A stretch of 64,000 nt of DNA. It comes from an uncultured Chloroflexota bacterium (GTDB lineage: Bacteria; Chloroflexota; Dehalococcoidia; Lucifugimonadales; GCA-002694895). A program made the position numbers and the translations under genes. Shown here piece after piece: positions 51,901 to 59,592 of the stretch. Numbering within the stretch: the stretch's first letter is position 1; every line of letters starts with the position of its first letter. The stretch spans positions 1 to 64,000 of the forward strand of contig CAJWSY010000001.1 in NCBI GenBank assembly GCA_913045935.1, written 5' to 3'. A model generated the notes under the pieces. It worked only from the letters and a program-made list of their open reading frames with translations, was not told the DNA's origin and made no database searches.

Positions 51901-52641
51901 TTATTCACCTAAGTATGGTTTACGTTTTTTTCTATTTTTAAATGCATTAATAGATTGTTTTCGATCGTGGCTATTTAAAAGGATAGAATATAAATCATTT
52001 TCGCTATTCATCCCTTGCATGGTATTAGTACTCAAATTAAAGTTAATTGCATTTTTTGTAAATTGCATAGCCAAAGGTGAATTCTTAGATAAATTCAATA
52101 ATTTTTCATCTAATGTTAAATTAAGATTACTATCTTCAACTAATTCATTAATTAAACCAATTTTTAATGCAGCTTTGCTATCGTATGTTTTACCAAACAT
52201 AATCATTTGTTTAGCTTGATTTAAACCAATAATTCTTGGAAGTAATCTTGTTGCGCCATCAAATTGCATGTTGTAATCATACATCTGAGACATTCTGAAA
52301 AATGAATTAACTCCAGCTATTCTATAATCCATAGGTAACGTTAACTCTAATAATCTATTGGACACATCTCCATTTATTAAACCAATAACAGGTTTTTTTA
52401 TATTGATAATTAAATTAGTTAAACTAAAATTATCTATTAATTCTCTAGAATCTAAATTTAAAATTTGTTTTACATTAGTCAAATCAAATCCTACAACCCA
52501 AATATTTTTATCAGTGTTAATTTCAGTAATAATAGACTGTAAATTGTGATGTATTAATTCTGGAGAAAATTCTTCATCATTTATTGTAATCACAATATAA
52601 TTATCTTTGTTTTTAATAGATATTTGTTCTTTATCATTCAT
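51901..52641 (-). CDS. Crotonase-fold protein with degenerate oxyanion hole
   Basis: The 246-aa protein shows the crotonase skeleton ('VVGFDLTNVKQIL', 'MDYRIAGVNSFFRMSQ', 'GATRLLPRIIGLNQAKQMIMFGKTYDSKAALKIGLINELV'). At the usual G-x-G-G-G element, however, it reads 'LINGDVSNRLLEL' without the glycines, and the first NH-donor region 'DLTNVKQI' lacks the Gly-Ala-Asp. It may be a non-catalytic partner of the next crotonase or act on another chemistry. It overlaps the kinase gene by 8 nt. Confidence 0.75.
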   Translation of the reverse strand: MNDKEQISIKNKDNYIVITINDEEFSPELIHHNLQSIITEINTDKNIWVVGFDLTNVKQILNLDSRELIDNFSLTNLIINIKKPVIGLINGDVSNRLLELTLPMDYRIAGVNSFFRMSQMYDYNMQFDGATRLLPRIIGLNQAKQMIMFGKTYDSKAALKIGLINELVEDSNLNLTLDEKLLNLSKNSPLAMQFTKNAINFNLSTNTMQGMNSENDLYSILLNSHDRKQSINAFKNRKKRKPYLGE

Positions 52642-53479
52642 GTTTAATTATATTCAACCTATTTGTTACATATTCAATAGAAGGTATGCCATTAATACCT
52701 AAATTTTCCACAACAAAACTTGCTGCGCAATTGGCAATATTTACTGCAAATTCAATGCTCTTAGTCTTATAATAATAAACTAACAAATATAAAGCAAAAA
52801 TATCGCCTGCACCCGTAGGATCCAATACCCTGTTTGGTGTATAGGAATTGAATTTTGCAGATTTATTGTAATCAGAGTATATTTTAGCCCCTCTTTCCGA
52901 TAAAGTAACTGCAATATATTTTACGTAATTAAATAAATATTTTTTATCCATATAATCATCTTCTTCTTCAGAATATGAAATCAAATCTATATCATGAAAA
53001 TTTTCATTTAATGAAATCTTTTTTAAACAAATTTCCGATTTTTTATTCAGATGTCTTGTAAGCCCTTGGGGGGATAATAAAGAAATTTCATAATCAAAAT
53101 TGTTTCTTACGTTTAAATCTAATTCATTGAAAATCGGTGCGATCATTAGCATTTTAGTTTTTATTTTACTTGTCAAATTTAGATTAATTTTCTTTGTATA
53201 ATTCTTGATAATTCCCTTCCTGATTTTTTTTTCGTAATTCCATACAAACTCTGTGTTGCTTTCACTATTTACACAATAAATATCTAATTGATCATGATTT
53301 GGCAAATCTAATTCAGAAATTGAATGATTACTTATTATCAATGTTTTCAACCCCATCATTGCTGATCCTATTCCAGCGTAAATACTAGAACCTCCAACAT
53401 TAAAAGTTGAATTGTATTCAAAAAAATCTTTAGTTATATTACCTACTATAACAACATCATATGAATTTCGAAAAATCAA
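52634..53479 (-). CDS. PfkB-family carbohydrate kinase
   Basis: The 281-aa ribokinase-like protein has 'NVGGSSIYAGIGSAMMGL' at the sugar site and 'VLDPTGAGDIFALYLLVYYY' with the catalytic Asp and anion hole. The lid region is short. It heads the crotonase/crotonase/ligase run, and its stop overlaps the next start. A sugar or nucleoside kinase beside acyl-CoA genes is unusual. The substrate is unknown. Confidence 0.85.
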   Translation of the reverse strand: MIFRNSYDVVIVGNITKDFFEYNSTFNVGGSSIYAGIGSAMMGLKTLIISNHSISELDLPNHDQLDIYCVNSESNTEFVWNYEKKIRKGIIKNYTKKINLNLTSKIKTKMLMIAPIFNELDLNVRNNFDYEISLLSPQGLTRHLNKKSEICLKKISLNENFHDIDLISYSEEEDDYMDKKYLFNYVKYIAVTLSERGAKIYSDYNKSAKFNSYTPNRVLDPTGAGDIFALYLLVYYYKTKSIEFAVNIANCAASFVVENLGINGIPSIEYVTNRLNIIKHE

Positions 53480-53494
53480 ATTACGTAAAAACTT

Positions 53495-54133
53495 TTATTT
53501 TAATTTCAAAACAACGTGTCTATCTCTACCGTAATCCTCACTCTCAGACACTATTTTTTTGTGATCAGAAAAATATCTATGGACATATCTTCTGTCAAAA
53601 GAAGGCATTGGATCGAGAGCAACTTTCTTTTTTGTTTTCAAAACTTTAGATTCCATTTTTTTTGATAATTGAAACAAATTATTTAGTTTTTTTTCAATAT
53701 AACCCTCAACATCTAATGAAACTAATTGGTCTCTTTTGTTTAATTTTTTTTGAATCATCAAGTTTGTCAAATACTGCAAGGATCTCAATGTTTCTCCTCG
53801 TCTACCAATAATTAATGCAGCATCTTCTCCATCTAGAGATATTATTGAATCAGATATTTTATCATTATTAATTAATTTGGTTGTAATGGTCATATCTGAT
53901 TCTAAAAATCCTAATATATTTCTTAGAATTTCATAAGCAATTTGAATATTTTCGGAAACATCTGATTTTTTTTCAACTTTAACTTTTGCTTCCTCGTTAC
54001 CAAACCCTAATAGTCCACTTTTACCTCTACTAATAACTTTAATTTCTACTTCTTCTCTGCTTGCGTTTAGTTCTACTAGTGCGATGTCTATTGCTTCTTC
54101 TATTGTTTTTCCTGTTGTTTCTATCACTCTCAT
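53495..54133 (-). CDS. jag: Jag/KhpB-like RNA-binding protein
   Basis: The 212-aa protein has the Jag-N domain ('TTGKTIEEAIDIALVELNASREEVEIKVI...GLLGFG'), a KH domain with 'LIIGRRGETLRSLQYLTNLM' and an R3H domain with 'DPMPSFDRRYVHRYFSD'. It binds RNA and is linked to cell elongation in Gram-positive bacteria. I chose ATG 54133, where family homology begins. Even so, it overlaps the end of yidC by 95 bp in another frame. Confidence 0.9.
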   Translation of the reverse strand: MRVIETTGKTIEEAIDIALVELNASREEVEIKVISRGKSGLLGFGNEEAKVKVEKKSDVSENIQIAYEILRNILGFLESDMTITTKLINNDKISDSIISLDGEDAALIIGRRGETLRSLQYLTNLMIQKKLNKRDQLVSLDVEGYIEKKLNNLFQLSKKMESKVLKTKKKVALDPMPSFDRRYVHRYFSDHKKIVSESEDYGRDRHVVLKLK

Positions 54134-54962
54134 TTTCGTCCTCAACTTGAATAATTTTATTATCTTCAATTTCATTTTCTAAATCTTTATCTTCATCGAT
54201 CAATTTTGAATTCAAATTAAAAAGATTCTGAATTTTTCCAGTTATGATCAACTGAATAACTGTACCAATAACATTTGATATTAACCAATATAATGCCAAA
54301 CCACTTGGAAAGCTCAGCGTGAAGTATCCAAGTAATATAGGCATAAACCATAACATCATTCTATTAGTAGATTTTTGCCTTTCATCTATTGCAGGTGTGG
54401 CTGTGGTTTTTTGCATAAAAAATGTAGATGCTCCAACTAATAACGGTAAAAATATTTTTGTGTATATATCTGCTGATCCAACAATGATTTCCAAATTTAG
54501 CCATAAAAATTGACCGTCAATAGGAATAGCTTGATTTATCAATGGAATAAATCCATAAATCGAATCATATAATTGGCTTAAGTTTTCTGGATTAGAAGGT
54601 AATGTGATATACAACGCCTGGTACAATCCAATAAAAATGGGCATTTGAATTACTAGTGGACCTAAACAACCAACAGGATTTATTCCTTGTTGCCTGTAGA
54701 TATTCATAGTCTCTTGAGATATTCTTTGTCTATCATCCTTGTATTTTTCTTGTATTGCTTTTATTTTAGGTTGTATAAGAGACATAGCTTTCATTTGACG
54801 AGTTTGTCTAATTGATAAAGGAAACATAGCCATCCTAATAAGTACAGTAAAAGATATAATGCTTAATCCAAAGCTATTTCCAAGTAATATATAAAGCAAG
54901 ATCAAACTATTGACCATTGGTCTAATAAAAACTAAATTCCATATGTCTGCAAATATTTCCAT
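54039..54962 (-). CDS. yidC: YidC/Oxa1 membrane protein insertase
   Basis: The 307-aa protein is the short form: no large periplasmic domain, one early helix, the hydrophilic loop 'RQTRQMKAMSLIQPKIKAIQEKYKDD', then 'GCLGPLVIQMPIFIGLYQALY' and further helices. A strongly basic tail ('RNNRKNNRRSNRHRTSRTKR...') would contact the ribosome. That tail is encoded within the 5' part of jag. It inserts membrane proteins with or without SecYEG. Size and topology fit a single-membrane cell. Confidence 0.95.
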   Translation of the reverse strand: MEIFADIWNLVFIRPMVNSLILLYILLGNSFGLSIISFTVLIRMAMFPLSIRQTRQMKAMSLIQPKIKAIQEKYKDDRQRISQETMNIYRQQGINPVGCLGPLVIQMPIFIGLYQALYITLPSNPENLSQLYDSIYGFIPLINQAIPIDGQFLWLNLEIIVGSADIYTKIFLPLLVGASTFFMQKTTATPAIDERQKSTNRMMLWFMPILLGYFTLSFPSGLALYWLISNVIGTVIQLIITGKIQNLFNLNSKLIDEDKDLENEIEDNKIIQVEDENESDRNNRKNNRRSNRHRTSRTKRKQRRSRN

Positions 54963-54977
54963 AACTATCCTAAATAA

Positions 54978-56153
54978 TTAACAAGAAGGGTCCCAATCCT
55001 CTTCATTTCTATCATCATTTTCTCGTGTAAAAAATGGTTTCTGCCATAATTCATCAGGATTACCATTCTTTTTTATGTTAAAACCTCTCAAAGATCCATC
55101 AGATACTTGAATAAATATGTTATTCTCATGAACTTCAATAGAAGAGTAAATCTTTTTATCAATATTACAAGTTCCTAATTTTCTTTTTGAATCTTTGTGA
55201 ATGACTAATAATTCTCCATTTTTTGTTACAAAAATCAAAAAATCGTCGATTACCACTGGAGATGAGACTATTGGACTTTTTGTCTCGTATTTCCATTTAA
55301 TTTGTCCAGTATTTTTATTCAAAGCATATATACTTCCGTCTAAATTTGGAGCGTAAACTATATCTGTATTTATTACTGGAGCAGTCCAAAACCAACCTTT
55401 TGAATCATCAAACTCCCATATCAAATTACCGTTTTTAGCATTTATCGAATAAAATTTTCTATTTAAAGTACCAAAGTAAATTTGATTATTTTCTAATATC
55501 GGAGAACCAACTATACTAGATTTGGTATCAAATTCCCAATTAAGATTGCATTGATTGTTGATGGAGTACATATTACCATCCATAGAACCAAAAATAATTT
55601 GTTGATTTAGCTCATCATATACAGGAGTATTCCAAATTGCTTCCTCAGCTTGATATGAGCATACAGGATCAAACATCTCTAATTTGTTATATTTAAATAT
55701 TAACAATTCCCCATTTGATGCCGGTACATATATTAAATCTTCGTGAGAAACAATATTTCCGACTATCATGGGGCCATAATTTTCTTCAGATAATAATACC
55801 TTCTCTTCTATATCTTGCAAGGATACTTCATCTAATCCTGTTTGTTTATTAAATCCTAATATTTTACCTGCAGATGTGCCGATAAAAGTTTTGTTATCAT
55901 AAATAAAAGGTTTAGAATAAATCGCTTTTGCAACAAACCTTCTGTCTTCGTCGTCTAAAGAAACTGCTCTCCAATTCTCACTGCCGCTATCTATGTTTAC
56001 TGAAATCAACTCTCCATCAATAGTTGCAACATATACATTTCCTTCATCAACTAAAGGTGTTGACCAGCCTGAACCCTGAAATCTGTCAGCTGTACAAGCA
56101 ACAAAGCTCAAAATAACAAATGCAGATGTAATTATTCTCTTAATATTACTCAT
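54978..56153 (-). CDS. PQQ-type beta-propeller lipoprotein (BamB-like)
   Basis: The 391-aa product has a lipoprotein signal with lipobox 'LSFVAC' (C20) and repeated PQQ-like blades, such as 'DGELISVNIDSGSENWRA', 'NGNLIWEFDDSKGW', 'LDGSIYALNKNTGQIKWKYETKSPIVSSPVV'. It ends with 'EEDWDPSC', a terminal Cys. BamB in Gram-negative cells helps outer membrane assembly. Here it sits between yidD and yidC, with overlap to yidD, so a part in membrane protein folding is possible. No catalytic PQQ site is evident. Confidence 0.82.
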   Translation of the reverse strand: MSNIKRIITSAFVILSFVACTADRFQGSGWSTPLVDEGNVYVATIDGELISVNIDSGSENWRAVSLDDEDRRFVAKAIYSKPFIYDNKTFIGTSAGKILGFNKQTGLDEVSLQDIEEKVLLSEENYGPMIVGNIVSHEDLIYVPASNGELLIFKYNKLEMFDPVCSYQAEEAIWNTPVYDELNQQIIFGSMDGNMYSINNQCNLNWEFDTKSSIVGSPILENNQIYFGTLNRKFYSINAKNGNLIWEFDDSKGWFWTAPVINTDIVYAPNLDGSIYALNKNTGQIKWKYETKSPIVSSPVVIDDFLIFVTKNGELLVIHKDSKRKLGTCNIDKKIYSSIEVHENNIFIQVSDGSLRGFNIKKNGNPDELWQKPFFTRENDDRNEEDWDPSC

Positions 56154-56359
56154 TTTACTGGATCGTACTCCCTACTATTAAATGGATTACATTTAATTAA
56201 TCTTTTAACAACAAGAAAGGATGCCTTTAAAAAATTATGTCTATTTAAGGCATCAATTGCATACTGGGAGCAAGTTGGTAAATACCTGCATGAACTAGGC
56301 AAATACTGAGATATAGCCTGTTGGTAAAACTTTATTATTAATATTGATATAGATTTCAT
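56150..56359 (-). CDS. yidD: Membrane protein insertion efficiency factor YidD
   Basis: The 69-aa protein has the family core 'IKFYQQAISQYLPSSCRYLPTCSQYAIDALNRHN' with three Cys and 'RLIKCNPF' near the end. It is a small peripheral membrane protein that aids YidC. It is placed between rnpA and the propeller lipoprotein, as in many genomes; its stop overlaps the lipoprotein start by 4 nt. Confidence 0.92.
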   Translation of the reverse strand: MKSISILIIKFYQQAISQYLPSSCRYLPTCSQYAIDALNRHNFLKASFLVVKRLIKCNPFNSREYDPVK

Positions 56360-56375
56360 TTGTTTTATTAGTCTT

Positions 56376-56720
56376 TCATCTAGAGGTTAATCCTGCGCTT
56401 GTTAATAAACGATTTAACTCTTCTTCGATTATACTAAACTTGGATTCCTTTGATTTTTTTCTTGCCATAATTACTATATCGTTACCATAGATGATATTAG
56501 CATTACGGATAATAGACCTTATTCTCCTCGTTATTTTATTTCTTTGTACGGAATTACCGTAATTTTTTACTGAAGATATCCCTACTCGAGTATACTTTTG
56601 ACTATTTTTAACATATATGAGTATCAGATTATCAGATATTTTTTTCTTACCTGAAGACCAAACTAGTCTAAAATCAGTATTTTTTTTTAATCTTATTATT
56701 TGATTGTCATAGCCAATCAT
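56376..56720 (-). CDS. rnpA: RNase P protein component
   Basis: The 114-aa basic protein contains the RNR-like motif 'GNSVQRNKITRRIRSIIR', 'FRLVWSSGKK' and 'GNDIVIMARKKSKE', the RnpA pattern. It helps the rnpB RNA (20681-21029) bind precursor tRNA. It lies 17 nt after rpmH and before yidD in the usual order. The start is the ATG at 56720. Confidence 0.93.
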   Translation of the reverse strand: MIGYDNQIIRLKKNTDFRLVWSSGKKKISDNLILIYVKNSQKYTRVGISSVKNYGNSVQRNKITRRIRSIIRNANIIYGNDIVIMARKKSKESKFSIIEEELNRLLTSAGLTSR

Positions 56721-56737
56721 AAAATTCTCATGTTAAA

Positions 56738-56875
56738 TTAAGGTGACAATCTTGATCGTGATTTTGCCATCCTTCTCTTCAATACATTACGTCCAGATTT
56801 AGTTCGCATACGCGATCTAAATCCATGCACTCGGGCTCTTCTTCTTTTTTTAGGTTGATATGTTCTTTTTGCCAT
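56738..56875 (-). CDS. rpmH: Ribosomal protein L34
   Basis: The 45-aa protein starts '[20 protein letters not shown]' and continues '[21 protein letters not shown]', diagnostic for L34. Start ATG at 56875, stop TAA at 56738. It is the first gene of rpmH-rnpA-yidD-yidC-jag. In many bacteria dnaA and the origin lie just upstream; here rph follows instead, and no DnaA-box cluster is evident in the 100 bp upstream. Confidence 0.95.
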   Translation of the reverse strand: MAKRTYQPKKRRRARVHGFRSRMRTKSGRNVLKRRMAKSRSRLSP

Positions 56876-56975
56876 AGTTTTATTTGCGAAAAAAGGATTA
56901 TATAAATCTTTACAATGATGGTCAATCTTATTTTACCTTCATAAATGTAAGATTAAAACAACTTATATACAAATA

Positions 56976-57680
56976 TTAATCAAAATATTCTTTTTGAATT
57001 GAAATTATATCTTTAATTGCTGATTCTGCCATTTCAGTAGCTTCTATTAATTGAGTTTTACTAAATGTCCCACTTTCTCCTGTCCCCTGAACCTCTATAA
57101 TATTACCCATATCATCCATAACAAAATTAAAATCAACGCTAGCTTGAAAATCTTCCTCGTAATTCAAATCTAATATAATTTCATTGTTTACTATTCCTAC
57201 ACTGATCGCAGCTATCAAATTAAAATTAATATTATTTGTTAAAACATTAGAACTCTGTAGTTTTGTTATTGAATTTCTAAGTGCAATAACACTTCCAATA
57301 ATGGAAGCCGTTCTTGTCCCTCCGTCAGCATTCAAAACATCACAATCAACTAAAAGTGAATTTTCTCCAATTTGATTTAAATCCACCACAGCCCTTAGGC
57401 TCCTTCCAATCAATCTTTGAATTTCTTTACTTCTACCACTGTTTGTATTATTTCTGCTAACTCTTGAATTTGTTGATCCGGGCATCATAGAATATTCTGC
57501 AGTAATCCATCCTTGACCTGTACCTTTCAGAAAATGAGGAACTTTATTTTCAAATCTTACGGCACAAACAACTTGCGTATTTCCCAAACTAATCAAACAA
57601 GAACCGTCTGATTGATATTGAATATTATTTTCAATCGAAATTTTTCTAAGTTCATTATTTTTTCTATTATCAATTCTCAT
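56976..57680 (-). CDS. rph: Ribonuclease PH
   Basis: The 234-aa phosphorolytic exonuclease trims tRNA 3' ends. Motifs: 'GNTQVVCAVRFE', 'GWITAEYSMMPGSTNSRVSR', 'EIQRLIGRSLRAVVDL', 'VDCDVLNADGGTRTASIIGS' and 'EVQGTGESGTFSKTQL'. I chose ATG 57680 with AAGGA upstream; the frame is open to 57758, but the extra 26 residues are hydrophobic and non-homologous. It is divergent from lepA. Confidence 0.93.
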   Translation of the reverse strand: MRIDNRKNNELRKISIENNIQYQSDGSCLISLGNTQVVCAVRFENKVPHFLKGTGQGWITAEYSMMPGSTNSRVSRNNTNSGRSKEIQRLIGRSLRAVVDLNQIGENSLLVDCDVLNADGGTRTASIIGSVIALRNSITKLQSSNVLTNNINFNLIAAISVGIVNNEIILDLNYEEDFQASVDFNFVMDDMGNIIEVQGTGESGTFSKTQLIEATEMAESAIKDIISIQKEYFD

Positions 57681-57781
57681 CAATTCATCCTTAAATATAA
57701 CTATCGAAACACATATAAATAAATAGTATCCTATGTGATAATTATATAGTAAAAACAATATATATATTTAAATATTTAATT

Positions 57782-59590
57782 ATGGATCAAAATTTAATAA
57801 GAAATTTTTGTATTATTGCACACATTGATCATGGTAAATCCACCTTGGCCGACAGGTTAATTGAATTCACCAAGGGAGAAAAAGATGATAAAGACCAAAT
57901 TCTTGATACTATGGATCTTGAAAGAGAAAGAGGGATAACAATTAAATCTCAAGCAGTCAGCCTCCCATTCAATTTAGACAATAAAACAACTTATAATCTT
58001 AATTTAATAGATACTCCTGGGCATGTAGATTTTGCATCAGAGGTTTCTAGAAGTTTAAGATCATCTGATGGGGCAATATTATTAGTTGATGCTACGCAAG
58101 GCATACAAGCTCAAACTATTGCTAACACATACCTCGCTATCGACTTAGGGCTAACCATTATACCTGTGATCAATAAAATAGATTTACCATCTTCTCAAAC
58201 AAAATCCGTGACTGAAGAATTAATATCAACATTCGGATTTATTGAAGATGAAATATTGCATTGCTCGGCCAAGACAGGAGAAGGAGTAAAAGAATTACTT
58301 GAAAATATAATAAAAATCATTCCTCCTCCAAAAGGAGACCCTGGATTTACTAGAGCATTAGTTTTCGATTCAAAATATGATCAATACAAAGGAATTATTA
58401 ACTATGTGAGAATATTTGATGGAGAAATAAAATCTGGTGATAACCTGAGAACATTTAATTCTAAAAATGATTTTCTTGCCAATGAAGTTGGAATCTTCAC
58501 CCCAGAACAAACTAAAAAACATTCACTTAAATATGGACAAGTAGGATATATCTACACTGGATTAAAAGAATTCAAAACTTTACCTGTAGGAGAAACTATA
58601 TTTAATCTAAACAATGAAAATATTGAGCCATTAATTTCTAACCAAGAATTAAAACCCAAAGTATTTGCAGGTATGTTTCCATTAGACCCAAATGATTTTA
58701 TTGATTTAGAAGAAGCTCTTTCTAAACTTCAATTAAATGATGCTTCAATTTTGTATTCAAGAGAAACTTCTCAAGCTTTAGGTCCTGGTTTCAGGTGTGG
58801 GTTTTTAGGTGTTTTGCATATGGAGATAATTCAAGAAAGAGTAGAAAGAGAATATGGAATAGAAATTATTATGACTGCGCCAAGCGTTGAATATAAGATC
58901 ACATTAAAAAATGAAAAAACAATTTTAATAAATAATCCTTCCTCGGTAGAATTAGCTGACATAGAAAGTATTGAAGAACCTTGGATCAAAGCAACAATAA
59001 TTTGCCCTGATAAATTTATTGGTAAAATAATGGATCTAGTTACATCAAGAAGAGGAACTTCGTCAAATATTGAATATCTAAATACATCTGAAAACAAATC
59101 AAAAATTAATCGTATATTAATTTCATTTGAAATGCCTCTTGGGGAAATATTAGTTGGATTTTATGATCAACTAAAATCTGTTACACAAGGTTACGGATCT
59201 ATCGATTATGAAATTATTGGATTTAGAAAGTCTAATTTAGCAAAAGTGGACATACTAATTAATCAGGATAAAGTAGATTCACTTAGTACATTTATTTCAA
59301 AAGAAAAATCATACTATTATGGCCGTGAATTGGTTTCAAAATTAAAAGAACTAATTCCACGACAGTTGTTCGAAGTCCCAATACAAGCAGCTATTGGCTC
59401 AAAAATAATTGCAAGAGATAATGTGAAAGCACTAAGAAAAAATGTAACAGCAAAATGTTACGGAGGTGATATAACTAGAAAGAAAAAACTACTTGCAAAA
59501 CAAGCTGAAGGGAAAAAAAGGCTTAAAAAATTAGGAAGAGTTGAAATCCCTCAAGAAGCTTTTCTGTCTATTTTAAATATAGATCATTAA
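57782..59590 (+). CDS. lepA: Elongation factor 4
   Basis: The 602-aa GTPase has G1 'CIIAHIDHGKSTLADRL', G2 'RERGITIKSQAV', G3 'LIDTPGHVDF' and G4 'PVINKIDLP', then EF4-specific domains ('LGPGFRCGFLGVLHMEI', 'GRVEIPQEAFLSILNID'). It acts on stalled ribosomes. The length is normal. It converges with the SbcC-like gene with 2 bp between them. Confidence 0.96.
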   Translation: MDQNLIRNFCIIAHIDHGKSTLADRLIEFTKGEKDDKDQILDTMDLERERGITIKSQAVSLPFNLDNKTTYNLNLIDTPGHVDFASEVSRSLRSSDGAILLVDATQGIQAQTIANTYLAIDLGLTIIPVINKIDLPSSQTKSVTEELISTFGFIEDEILHCSAKTGEGVKELLENIIKIIPPPKGDPGFTRALVFDSKYDQYKGIINYVRIFDGEIKSGDNLRTFNSKNDFLANEVGIFTPEQTKKHSLKYGQVGYIYTGLKEFKTLPVGETIFNLNNENIEPLISNQELKPKVFAGMFPLDPNDFIDLEEALSKLQLNDASILYSRETSQALGPGFRCGFLGVLHMEIIQERVEREYGIEIIMTAPSVEYKITLKNEKTILINNPSSVELADIESIEEPWIKATIICPDKFIGKIMDLVTSRRGTSSNIEYLNTSENKSKINRILISFEMPLGEILVGFYDQLKSVTQGYGSIDYEIIGFRKSNLAKVDILINQDKVDSLSTFISKEKSYYYGRELVSKLKELIPRQLFEVPIQAAIGSKIIARDNVKALRKNVTAKCYGGDITRKKKLLAKQAEGKKRLKKLGRVEIPQEAFLSILNIDH

Positions 59591-59592
59591 AT

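Noticed and set aside
54134-54175. Longer jag start at 54175
   Set aside because: The extra 14 residues are not part of the Jag-N domain and would deepen the overlap with yidC.
56876-56975. Replication origin next to rpmH
   Set aside because: The rpmH-rnpA-yidC block is often near oriC, but there is no dnaA, and I see no cluster of DnaA boxes in this short gap.
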